Of a DNA stretch of 64,000 bases, positions 28,615-36,795 are shown one piece after another. Position 1 is the first letter of the stretch, and each line of letters begins with the position of its first letter. Origin of the DNA: Psychrobacter alimentarius (GTDB lineage: Bacteria > Pseudomonadota > Gammaproteobacteria > Pseudomonadales > Moraxellaceae); the NCBI RefSeq assembly GCF_001606025.1, contig NZ_CP014945.1:2728001-2792000 (forward strand), written 5' to 3'. A model generated the notes under the pieces. The model did not search any database, was not told the DNA's origin, and saw only the letters and a program-made list of their open reading frames with translations. The translations under genes and the position numbers were made by a program.

Positions 28615-29205
28615 ATGTCCTTAGCATCACCAATGACGATTAGCGCTGGTCGATTATCAGCAGCCACTTGGCTTGCCTCACCGAACCAGAATAACAGACC
28701 GACAGAAACGAGCATTGACACCATTGTTATCCATAATATCAGCTTACCACCTAATGAGTTTGGCGCATGCGATGCCAATGGCATGCACTATGTTAAAGCG
28801 TTATTTACCAATCAATTGGACTGGAATGCTCATCCTTATTTTCAAACCATTCGAGGCGCAGAAGTATCGGCTCATCTATTTATTGAGCGTGATGGGGCAA
28901 TCACTCAGTTTGTAAGCTTTGAAGAACGCGCGTGGCATGCAGGTAGATCAAGCTATCTTGGTCGACCTGACTGTAATAATTATAGCATCGGTATTGAACT
29001 TGAAGGGTCAGATTTTGTGTCCTTTACCAATACACAATACGAGACGCTTGCCCAGATTATTTTGGCTATATATCAGGCCTACCCTAAAACACGGCGACAC
29101 CTAACCGGTCATAGCGATATTGCACCAGGACGCAAAACAGATCCTGGTGACTATTTTGAATGGCCAAGGTTGCGTGATTTGATAGCCAAAAGCCTGAATC
29201 AATAA
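28615..29205 (+). CDS. ampD: 1,6-anhydro-N-acetylmuramyl-L-alanine amidase AmpD
   Basis: Cytoplasmic zinc amidase removing stem peptides from recycled anhydromuropeptides; its loss induces AmpC beta-lactamase in many species. Zinc ligands H40 (TIVIHNIS), H166 (TGHSDIAPG) and D176 (KTDPGDYF) are all present, with SAHLFIERDG and NYSIGIELEG between. 196 residues is normal, and no signal peptide is seen. Start after AGAGAACG. murJ follows 136 bp downstream on the same strand. Confidence 0.95.
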   Translation: MSLASPMTISAGRLSAATWLASPNQNNRPTETSIDTIVIHNISLPPNEFGACDANGMHYVKALFTNQLDWNAHPYFQTIRGAEVSAHLFIERDGAITQFVSFEERAWHAGRSSYLGRPDCNNYSIGIELEGSDFVSFTNTQYETLAQIILAIYQAYPKTRRHLTGHSDIAPGRKTDPGDYFEWPRLRDLIAKSLNQ

Positions 29206-29341
29206 ACCCCAAAATGAGCGCTAATCATTTCCACATCCAATCCATTTATCTCCATGATGAAAGTGCTATAATTCGTCAGTTTTTCGGTCGCAGTCACGCA
29301 GCAAACAACCATTGACAAACAAATTAGCAAAATAGGTTCTC

Positions 29342-30892
29342 ATGGCAAAAAGTCGGTTATTTCGTTCAACCATGGTGGTCAGCAGTATGACCATGCTGTC
29401 TCGTATTTTAGGCCTGGTACGCGATGTCGTATTGCTAGGTGTCTTTGGCGCGGGTGGTCTGATGGATGCCTTTTTGGTTGCCTTCAAGATACCCAATTTT
29501 TTGCGACGTCTGTTTGCAGAAGGCGCCTTTAGCCAAGCTTTCGTCCCTGTCTTGTCAGAATATAAAGAAAAATACAACTTACAGCAGGTACAGATTTTAG
29601 TCAGTCGGACGTCAGGTGCGCTGCTACTGATTCTCTCTATGCTGACCGTGGTGGTCATTCTGATCGCGCCTTGGGTGGTGACTTTGTTTGCCCCAGGCTT
29701 TGCCGACCAACCTGATAAATTCGCCATTACCGCTGAATTGCTACGCTTGACCTTTCCTTACTTACTATTTATTTCTATGACCGCGTTTGCAAGTGGTATC
29801 TTGCAAAGCTATGGACGGTTTGCCGCTCCAGCGTTTGCGCCTGTGCTATTGAACTTATGTATGATTGGTGGCGCGCTAATTTTCGCCCCCATGTTTGATA
29901 CTCCCATTATGGCGCTTGGCTATGCCGTTGCCATCGCAGGTTTGCTCCAGCTATTAATCCAACTACCACAGTTATGGCAACAAAAGCTACTGGTTGCGCC
30001 AAAGGTTGATTTTCAGCATGAAGGCGTTCGCCGTATTCTAAAGCTCATGCTGCCTGCTATCTTTGGTGTCTCTGTCACTCAAATCAATTTAATGCTAAAT
30101 ACAATTTTTGCGTCATTGATGATTGGCGGTTCGGTTTCTTGGCTCTATGCGGCCGAGCGTATGAGTGAGTTACCATTAGGTCTGATTGGTGTGGCAATTG
30201 GTACCGTTATTTTGCCAAGTTTGTCCAAAAGTGAGGCTCAAAAAGACGATGTCAGCTTTAAGAAAACCATTGATTGGGCAGCGCGTTTAATCATATTGGT
30301 GGGCGTGCCTGCTTCGGCGGCGCTATTTATCCTGTCAGATGTGCTGATGCAAGCACTATTCTTACGGGGTGAATTTACTTTACGTGATGCACAAATGAGT
30401 TCATTGGCATTACGCAGTATGGCAGGTGGCATCCTAGGGTTTATGCTGATAAAAATCTTTGCGCCCGCTTTTTTTGCGCGTCAAGATACCAGAACGCCTG
30501 TCAAAATCGGCATTATATCTGTCTTCGCCAACATGATTTTTAGTGTCATCTTTATCGGTATATTTTACTTCTTAGAGATACCTTTACATGGCGGTTTGGC
30601 ATTGGCAACCACAGGGGCATCATTTGTCAATGCAGGCTTGCTGTATTACTTCTTGCATAAGCGCGAAATCTTTCGCTTCGGTCCTCATTGGAAAAAACTG
30701 TTTACCCAGTTTGCCATCTCAACGAGTGCCATGGTCGCTGTACTTTATGTCATGCTACCCTTCTTCCCAACTGACGATGCCCAATGGCGACGTATAGCGG
30801 CACTACTTATAATGTGTGCGGTGGGCGCACTGGTGTACGGAGTAGTTCTGTTGTCGACCGGTTTCCGTCCGCGCCATCTCAAACACGGATAA
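29342..30892 (+). CDS. murJ: Lipid II flippase MurJ (MviN)
   Basis: MOP-superfamily inner-membrane protein that flips lipid II. 516 residues with about 14 hydrophobic segments. Diagnostic stretches: SMTMLSRILGLVRDVVLLGVFGAGGLMDAFLVA split over TM1-2, then FKIPNFLRRLFAEGAFSQAFVPV, AAERMSELPLGLIGVAIGTVILP and FFARQDTRTPVKIG. The ATG at 29342 gives the typical short MAKSRLFRS lead. Confidence 0.96.
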   Translation: MAKSRLFRSTMVVSSMTMLSRILGLVRDVVLLGVFGAGGLMDAFLVAFKIPNFLRRLFAEGAFSQAFVPVLSEYKEKYNLQQVQILVSRTSGALLLILSMLTVVVILIAPWVVTLFAPGFADQPDKFAITAELLRLTFPYLLFISMTAFASGILQSYGRFAAPAFAPVLLNLCMIGGALIFAPMFDTPIMALGYAVAIAGLLQLLIQLPQLWQQKLLVAPKVDFQHEGVRRILKLMLPAIFGVSVTQINLMLNTIFASLMIGGSVSWLYAAERMSELPLGLIGVAIGTVILPSLSKSEAQKDDVSFKKTIDWAARLIILVGVPASAALFILSDVLMQALFLRGEFTLRDAQMSSLALRSMAGGILGFMLIKIFAPAFFARQDTRTPVKIGIISVFANMIFSVIFIGIFYFLEIPLHGGLALATTGASFVNAGLLYYFLHKREIFRFGPHWKKLFTQFAISTSAMVAVLYVMLPFFPTDDAQWRRIAALLIMCAVGALVYGVVLLSTGFRPRHLKHG

Positions 30893-31024
30893 CAGCAAGT
30901 AAGCTGATTAAGAGATTGATTGGCTTACGAAACCAAAACAAGCTTCGTATGATAATTGACACCTTATCAGGCAAATAATTGTCATAATCGAGTATTGATG
31001 CATAACTGACATTTGAGGTTCGAT

Positions 31025-31639
31025 ATGACAATGAAACTGTTTAACTTACAGCGACTACCAATGCTATGTGCGACTGGCATTCTGAGCACTGGACTACTTT
31101 TAAGTGGTTGTAGCAATAACGATAACGCAGAGACAGACAGCGCAAACGCAGTCAGTACTACCGAGGATGCCTCATCTGCTAGTACCTCAGAAGCAAGCTC
31201 TACCCAAACGGATGGGGTCGATACTGATACGACAGCCAATGGGACAGTCGCAGATGATGCGACTAAGCAAACTATGACTGATGACACCCAGCCGTTGACC
31301 GCTACCAATAAGCAGAAAAGCTTGGTCACCAATCCGACTCAAGCGGGTACGCCAGAGGATACAGTCAAGCAAGCACTAGACAGCCTGTATCAAGGTGACA
31401 TAAAAAAATCTGCAGGATATTACAAAGTAGATATGGCAAACTTTGAGAAAGAGCTTGCTAAGACCCAATCGGCTTTTGAGCAAACGGTCGAGGGCGTCAC
31501 CATCACTGATGCCACTTATAATGAAGATAAGACTCGTGCCACCATTGTAGGCGAGTTGATGTTAAGGGGGCAGAGTGAGCCTGCCCCCTTAACTTATGAG
31601 TTACAAAAAATTGATGGTCAGTGGAAGATTTTGGGCTAA
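31025..31639 (+). CDS. Putative lipoprotein with DUF4878-like C-terminal domain
   Basis: 204 residues. N-terminal lipoprotein signal with lipobox LLLSGC; Ser/Asn after Cys suggests outer-membrane sorting. A Ser/Thr/Asp-rich linker (about residues 32-110) leads to a C-terminal domain of about 90 residues (VKQALDSLYQGDIKKSAGYY to KIDGQWKILG) that resembles DUF4878-type domains with an NTF2-like fold. I choose the ATG at 31025, 5 nt after TGAGG; the frame can be read from a TTG upstream. Its stop overlaps the stop of the convergent GNAT gene. Confidence 0.7.
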   Translation: MTMKLFNLQRLPMLCATGILSTGLLLSGCSNNDNAETDSANAVSTTEDASSASTSEASSTQTDGVDTDTTANGTVADDATKQTMTDDTQPLTATNKQKSLVTNPTQAGTPEDTVKQALDSLYQGDIKKSAGYYKVDMANFEKELAKTQSAFEQTVEGVTITDATYNEDKTRATIVGELMLRGQSEPAPLTYELQKIDGQWKILG

Positions 31640-32358
31640 ATGGTTTCGCCGTTTGTATCTGACATTGCCTTAGCTACTGTTACCGTATCTAAAATTGTAG
31701 TAGCTGAAGTCGTATCGTCTGGCATTGCCGTATCTAGCATTATAGTGTTTGCGGTTTCAGTACTTGACGTTACGGTCTTGCCAAGCATAACCACATCAGC
31801 GATGAAGCCTTGCATGTCGCAAACCTTTGGCATGTATCCCCATTGCTCAAAACCAAGCTTTCGAAACAGTCCTAAGCTTGGTTGATTATGAGCAAATATC
31901 AAGGCAACAACATTGTGAATACCAAGGCTTGGCGCTTGTGTGAGCATCCAACTTGTCAACGCACTACCTAGCCCTTGACCATGATTTGCTTTATTTAAGT
32001 AAATACTGATTTCGGTGCTGATATGATAAGCCGTACGGGCATAAAGATCGCTAAAACTTCCCCAGGCAACGATAGGCGATAGTGTTGTAGAGCTTGTATC
32101 ATCACTGCCTTTCGTCTCAGCTCTAACGATATAAATAGGACGCGTTGCACTATTTAAATGCTCTTCAAACCACTCCATACGTTCTTCACACGTCACTGGA
32201 GCAAGATTGGCGGTGGCCTGTTTGCCAGCAATACTTTGGTTATAGATAGCTAAGATTTCTGGTAAATCGTCTTTACTTGCGCGTTGGACGATAAAGGGGT
32301 CATCAGGCTTATTTATCGATAATTTAGAAGGTTTAACGTTCAAAGCAATATTGGACAT
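31636..32358 (-). CDS. GNAT family N-acetyltransferase with repetitive C-terminal tail
   Basis: 240 residues. The GNAT fold runs from about residue 20 to 190, with the acetyl-CoA loop NKANHGQGLGSALTSWML and motif B LALIFAHNQPSLGLFRKLGFEQWG-like sequence resembling phosphinothricin/L-methionine sulfoximine acetyltransferases. The last 45 residues are Thr/Ala/Asp-rich with near-repeats (TIMLDTAM, TTILDTVTVAKAM) and look disordered. The substrate is unknown; a Pat/MddA-like role is inferred. The gene is convergent with the lipoprotein gene, sharing 4 bp. Confidence 0.75.
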   Translation of the reverse strand: MSNIALNVKPSKLSINKPDDPFIVQRASKDDLPEILAIYNQSIAGKQATANLAPVTCEERMEWFEEHLNSATRPIYIVRAETKGSDDTSSTTLSPIVAWGSFSDLYARTAYHISTEISIYLNKANHGQGLGSALTSWMLTQAPSLGIHNVVALIFAHNQPSLGLFRKLGFEQWGYMPKVCDMQGFIADVVMLGKTVTSSTETANTIMLDTAMPDDTTSATTILDTVTVAKAMSDTNGETI

Positions 32359-32622
32359 AACATCTCCATAATGAATGGCATTATTTATCGTTACTTACTA
32401 AATACGGCTAATTTATCCTCATAGTCATCACAAGAGCGGCTCATTATTTTGAGACAATGGGATTGATCCCCTTATACTTATCTGGTGAATAGACTATAGG
32501 ATGTTAGTATGGTCATTTTACTTTATAATGGCTGGCTTTAGACACATCAATACTTAGTCTGATTGTATTACTTGGTCTGATTGTGTTTTTTATCCGGTCT
32601 TATCTATCATAGCTGAAAATTT

Positions 32623-33657
32623 ATGAACACCTATTTTCTTGAGCAACTGATTGCGTCGCCAAGTGTTTTACCTGCAAATACTAGCCCAGTAGACCTTGCG
32701 CCCTGCGTACTTACTATCGGCAATTTCGATGGTGTTCATCTTGGTCACCAAGCGATGCTAACTCAAGTTCGTGACATTGCCGATGCGCAAAATCTTGGCG
32801 CAGCAGTCATGATATTTGAGCCACAACCGCGCGAATTTTTTGCCCCGCATACAGCACCTGCCCGCCTTACTAGCCTTGCAGAAAAGCAATCATTACTAGC
32901 AGAGTATGGGGTGGAAACCTTAATCGTAGCTGGCTTTGATACTGACTTTCGCTCGCTATCAGCGCAGGCGTTTGCCGATATTTTAGCACTGCGTTTAAAC
33001 GTTAAAGCGCTGGTATTGGGCGATGACTTTCGCTTCGGTCATGATCGAACCGGCGACAGTCAGTTTTTGCGCGACTATGGCTTGCATGTGACTAATTTGC
33101 ATACGATTACGGATGTCGATGGCAAAGCGGCGCGTATTAGCTCCACCCGTATTCGTGATTTGTTATTAGCAGGTGACTTAAAAGCAGCCAACGCTTTATT
33201 GGGACGCGAGTATAGTATTACAGGAATGGTCGTTGGTGGCGATAAAATAGGTCGTACCATGAACTTTCCCACTGCCAATATTGAGCTTAACCGTCTAAAG
33301 CCTGCCTTGCATGGTATTTTTGCTGTCGATGTTGTCAGCCTTGATGACAAGGGACAAGTGATTCCTGATGGCTTAATCACAGCAGCGCATGTTGGTAAAA
33401 CAGGCGTTGCCGGATTACGCCCAAACAGCTTATTTGGTACTGCCAATATTGGTACCAGACCTTCTGTCGATAAAGCCCTCAACTGGCGTCTTGAAGTACA
33501 CTTCCCAGAGCTACAAGCAGATTTATATGGCTTGACCTTGCAGGTACGCTTCCTGCATTATTTACATGGCGAGCGCCACTATGATGGCCTCGATGCGCTC
33601 AAAGCAGGTATCCAGCAAGATGTGGTAGATTTGCTTGAGTGGCGCTCACAGCAATAA
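32623..33657 (+). CDS. ribF: Bifunctional riboflavin kinase/FAD synthetase RibF
   Basis: Makes FMN from riboflavin and FAD from FMN. The N-terminal adenylyltransferase domain has LTIGNFDGVHLGHQAML with the HxGH motif near residue 45, then LVLGDDFRFGHDRTGD and ISSTRIRDLL. The C-terminal kinase domain begins near residue 195 with YSITGMVVGGDKIGRTMNFPTANIEL in pieces (GRTMNFPTANI) and contains the catalytic Glu in NWRLEVHF. 344 residues is slightly longer than E. coli RibF (313). A terminator follows. Confidence 0.96.
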   Translation: MNTYFLEQLIASPSVLPANTSPVDLAPCVLTIGNFDGVHLGHQAMLTQVRDIADAQNLGAAVMIFEPQPREFFAPHTAPARLTSLAEKQSLLAEYGVETLIVAGFDTDFRSLSAQAFADILALRLNVKALVLGDDFRFGHDRTGDSQFLRDYGLHVTNLHTITDVDGKAARISSTRIRDLLLAGDLKAANALLGREYSITGMVVGGDKIGRTMNFPTANIELNRLKPALHGIFAVDVVSLDDKGQVIPDGLITAAHVGKTGVAGLRPNSLFGTANIGTRPSVDKALNWRLEVHFPELQADLYGLTLQVRFLHYLHGERHYDGLDALKAGIQQDVVDLLEWRSQQ

Positions 33658-33713
33658 CGCTGTTTAAATAACTCTTGAACCGACTTATAAATAAGCATCT
33701 ATCTTACATCCAT

Positions 33714-33750
33714 AAAAAAACCCACCGCTAAAATAGCGTGTGGGTTTTTT
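33714..33750. terminator. Bidirectional terminator between ribF and DUF2789 gene
   Basis: A7-CCCAC-CGCTA-loop-TAGCG-T-GTGGG-T6 hairpin between convergent genes. Confidence 0.8.
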
Positions 33751-33774
33751 AATAACTGATTGATCGATTGGTTT

Positions 33775-34014
33775 TTAGGCGTCTGGATGTAGACGTACAT
33801 TCAACTCATCGATGGTCTCTACCCATGCTGCATCTTTATTCCACTCTTCCTTTAAAAAAGCGCGTTGATTGTCATTCCAAATGGTGGACTCTATCAACTC
33901 TTCTTCTTTTACTAATTGGTTTTTTTCAATAAAGCTATCAATAGCGTCGTCAGAGCTTTCTAATCCTAATTGTGCAAATAAATCGTTCATACTATATTCA
34001 GGTTCACCCAACAT
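33775..34014 (-). CDS. DUF2789 family small protein
   Basis: 79 residues, unknown function. SMNDLFAQLGLESSDDAIDSFI at the N-terminus and a C-terminal FLKEEWNKDAAWVETIDELNVRLHP match the DUF2789 pattern found in pseudomonads and Moraxellaceae. The ATG at 34014 is preceded by the strong site AAGGAG; the longer frame to 34128 has no supporting signals. Confidence 0.8.
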   Translation of the reverse strand: MLGEPEYSMNDLFAQLGLESSDDAIDSFIEKNQLVKEEELIESTIWNDNQRAFLKEEWNKDAAWVETIDELNVRLHPDA

Positions 34015-34192
34015 ATTTTTCTCCTTAGATGGCACAGGGTTAACAGTGCTTATTATTAAAATTACCTCATTGATTGTAGCAAGCTTTGTCTTAAAAGCTG
34101 TTAACCAACGTTCATTTAAGGTTATCAATTGTGTTCAACTAAAAAAATCTTCATATGAAAAAACAATCAATTACTGCGTATCGAACAGACGT

Positions 34193-34223
34193 AAAAAAGC
34201 CCTCATATTTCAGAGGGCTTTTT
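34193..34223 (-). terminator. Rho-independent terminator after mdh
   Basis: Stem AAAAAGCCCTC / GAGGGCTTTTT with an 8-nt loop, 22 bp past the mdh stop on the minus strand. Confidence 0.85.
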
Positions 34224-34245
34224 ATACTTGTCGCGTTTTGTCTAC

Positions 34246-35235
34246 TTATGGAAGTAGATGCGCTACTGCATCACGCTCTTCACTAAGCTCTTGCTCAGTG
34301 GCTTTCATTTTCTCTTTTGAGAAATCTGATGACACATCAACGCCGTCTACGATAGACCAATCGCCATTGCTACAGGTGCAAGGGAATGAGTAAATGAGGC
34401 CTTCCGCAATACCATATTCGCCGTTTGAGTAAACACCCATAGACACCCAATCGTTTTCATCGGTACCTAGTGCCCACGTACGCATGTGTGCGATAGCAGC
34501 GTTGGCAGCAGAAGCGGCAGACGAAGCACCACGAGCTTTAATGATTGCTGCACCACGCTGTTGTACGTCTGGGATATAAGTGTTTTCGTACCAGTCACGA
34601 TCAACCAAATCTAGCGCTGGCTTACCGTTAACAGTACAAGCTGTTAGGTCTGGATACTGAGTAGAGGAATGGTTGCCCCAGATTGTCATGTTTTTAACGT
34701 CGTTGACAGTGCTTTCAGTTTTTTCAGCCAACTGAGCCATCGCACGATTATGATCCAAACGCGTCATTGCCGTGAAGTTACGTGGATCAAGATCTGGTGC
34801 ATTACGCTGAGCGATCAGTGCGTTAGTGTTGGCAGGGTTACCCACAACCAATACTTTTACGTCGCGGCTTGCAACGTCATTCAATGCTTTACCTTGTGCT
34901 GAGAAAATCGCAGCGTTGGCTTCTAGCAAATCTTTACGTTCCATACCTGGGCCACGAGGACGTGCGCCAACCAGTAATGCATAATCGATATCTTTGAATG
35001 CAACAGTCGCATCATCCGTTTGAACAACGCCTGCCAACAATGGGAAAGCACAATCTTCCAATTCCATAACTACACCCTTTAGGGCGTCAAGAGCTGGTGT
35101 GATTTCAAGCAATTGCAAAATAACTGGCTGATCTTTACCTAGCATCTCGCCAGATGCAATACGAAATAGCATCGCGTAGCTGATATTACCAGCGGCACCA
35201 GTGACGGCAACACGTAAAGGCTGTTTCATTGACAT
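34246..35235 (-). CDS. mdh: Malate dehydrogenase
   Basis: NAD-dependent malate/oxaloacetate interconversion in the TCA cycle. The N-terminal Rossmann loop [18 protein letters not shown], the substrate loop [14 protein letters not shown] with the mobile-loop arginines, the [10 protein letters not shown] stretch, and the active-site His in [13 protein letters not shown] are present. 329 residues places it in the group of about 327-residue cytosolic-type bacterial MDHs rather than the 312-residue E. coli type. The ATG at 35235 follows AGGGAG. Confidence 0.96.
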   Translation of the reverse strand: MSMKQPLRVAVTGAAGNISYAMLFRIASGEMLGKDQPVILQLLEITPALDALKGVVMELEDCAFPLLAGVVQTDDATVAFKDIDYALLVGARPRGPGMERKDLLEANAAIFSAQGKALNDVASRDVKVLVVGNPANTNALIAQRNAPDLDPRNFTAMTRLDHNRAMAQLAEKTESTVNDVKNMTIWGNHSSTQYPDLTACTVNGKPALDLVDRDWYENTYIPDVQQRGAAIIKARGASSAASAANAAIAHMRTWALGTDENDWVSMGVYSNGEYGIAEGLIYSFPCTCSNGDWSIVDGVDVSSDFSKEKMKATEQELSEERDAVAHLLP

Positions 35236-35602
35236 GGAATACTCCCTAATTATGATTATAGAATGTGCGATTATCATTTTAGATATCGACTTGTTTGCTG
35301 CATAGTGGCAGCCATAAACCGAGAGCTAGTGTAGCACTTCGTTCAGCAAATCGTCTAGAGACAATCAGACACCTACCACTGATTATATTGTTACATTTTA
35401 TACGGGAAGAATATGATACCAATCAAGGAGTTGGCATTAGACGTCTATAAAGAAGAATGAAAAAATCTATTTATAGAGGTAATGTTCATTGATTTAAAAT
35501 TTGAATATACGCTAAAAAACATTAGAAACACGATTAGAGAAGGCAGTCAAAAAATATTGAAAGAAGCAGGATTAAAATTATGTTTAAAAGATGTGGATAA
35601 AA
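35236..35602. other. Intergenic region upstream of mdh, with possible small-gene remnant
   Basis: 367 bp, AT-rich. It contains the mdh promoter region near 35236-35400 and an odd plus-strand frame from 35413 (listed separately). No other gene. Confidence 0.5.
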
Positions 35603-35622
35603 CTATTTGCCACCTGAAATGA
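35413..35622 (+). pseudogene. Possible broken small gene with one in-frame TGA
   Basis: From the ATG at 35413 the plus strand reads 15 codons (MIPIKELALDVYKEE), a TGA, and then 53 further sense codons to a stop at 35620-35622. The second part contains an ATG at 35482 that could start a 46-residue protein (MFIDLKFEYTLKNIRN...). Its Lys/Ile/Leu-rich helical composition differs from neighbouring spacers. It overlaps the last 20 bp of the convergent RNase-T2-like gene. No family recognised. It may be a decayed fragment, a tiny protein or chance. Confidence 0.3.
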
Positions 35623-36307
35623 CAAATTTACTACCGCAGTTGTCCACCACATTTTGACACGTACCAAAGTCATTGCCATCGTAGCAGACATGAATATCGG
35701 TCAAGGTCAGCTGGCGGCGACTACCTGCTTGACAAATCAGATCAATGCTAGCAGCAGACATACCACTATTGAGACGAGTCATTTGGCTAATAAAGCGCGA
35801 TTTGGAGACGGTATAACTATTACCAGTGTTTAACTCAGAAGGCAATTTTAACGCACCTGCATAGTTGGTTATCTGGCGAAAATAACTACTGGCGCTAAGT
35901 GGACTACAAACACCATAACGTTGCCACGCTTGGCTGCGTACGGTGGTATCAGGCATTACACGGTTGACGACTTTTAGTTGTAATGGTGTCAGACGAGGCT
36001 CACTACCCCGTCCGCAACGCTCTCCATAACCCATATCTAGACCAGATACATTGAGTGAATAACCTTCAAGACACTGACGCATACGGGCACGCGTCGGCTG
36101 AATACTACAAAGCGCGGGCGTCATTTCAATCATCAACACACGCTGCCCTGTTTTTACAGCACTAGCCGCTTGTGCTGGCAGAAGCATTATACTTTGTAGT
36201 ATCAAAAATGCGCCAATACTTACCGTCGTCTGAATAGTGCTAGGCGCTTTCATCTTTATCACACGCTTATGATATTGACTGACGCGCTCAAGGGTAGAGT
36301 GCGCCAT
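35603..36307 (-). CDS. Exported ribonuclease-T2-like protein lacking catalytic residues
   Basis: The C-terminal half aligns by eye with E. coli RNase I: LTPLQLKVVNRVMPDTT, an AWQRYGVC block, SRFISQMTRLNSGM, LTLTDIHVCYDGND and NCGSKFVISGGK. The active-site blocks are altered. CAS I HGLWP is replaced by SGLDM, and CAS II EWxKHGxC by AWQRYGVC, so both catalytic His, the Glu and the Lys are missing. A signal-like segment (TVSIGAFLILQSIMLLPAQA) precedes the domain. The start is ambiguous: ATG 36307 (after AAGG), 36253 or 36433. Probably a periplasmic non-enzymatic protein. Confidence 0.65.
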   Translation of the reverse strand: MAHSTLERVSQYHKRVIKMKAPSTIQTTVSIGAFLILQSIMLLPAQAASAVKTGQRVLMIEMTPALCSIQPTRARMRQCLEGYSLNVSGLDMGYGERCGRGSEPRLTPLQLKVVNRVMPDTTVRSQAWQRYGVCSPLSASSYFRQITNYAGALKLPSELNTGNSYTVSKSRFISQMTRLNSGMSAASIDLICQAGSRRQLTLTDIHVCYDGNDFGTCQNVVDNCGSKFVISGGK

Positions 36308-36433
36308 CAGTTGGCCTTGATTTTTTACCTTATTTACTGGCGAACGTATCTGCATCTGAGTAGATGGACGAAGACCGATTTTTGATACTGTGCACAGATT
36401 GAAATATTTTTTGATCATAAGGGCTGAAGGCAT

Positions 36434-36795
36434 CTAGCAATGATAAGACAAAGACTATCGCTTAGGTCGTAGCATCCACACTATCAATGCGTATAGACCA
36501 AGCTTATAGCTAACAAAAAATATGGCTACCCTTTTATGGGTATAGATTGATGCAATGGTAACAAAACGTTTTTTTTATTCTATAGCAGAAACGTAAACAG
36601 TCGCTAAAGACTGCAAAAGGTATAAGTTATTTAACCTATTCCATCAAATTCAATCTGTTATTTGTCAAAGCAAAACGCATGCATATTAGAGGTTAACTTT
36701 GCACATAAAAAAGCCATTAACAAGTACTCGCTAATGACTTTTTTGATTGATACAAACCTACTTTAATAAAGCTATTTTAATAAGGTATGAGTGCC
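36434..36795. other. Intergenic region between slt and RNase-T2-like gene
   Basis: 362 bp, AT-rich, with the slt terminator at 36707-36744. The rest probably carries the promoter of the RNase-T2-like gene. No coding sequence seen. Confidence 0.5.
36707..36744 (-). terminator. Rho-independent terminator after slt
   Basis: Stem AAAAAAG-C-CATTA / TAATG-A-CTTTTTT with a 12-nt loop, 52 bp past the slt stop on the minus strand. Confidence 0.7.

Noticed and set aside
35458..35460. In-frame TGA as a selenocysteine codon
   Set aside because: No SECIS-like hairpin is evident directly after it, no selenoprotein family matches, and no sel genes are in the window.
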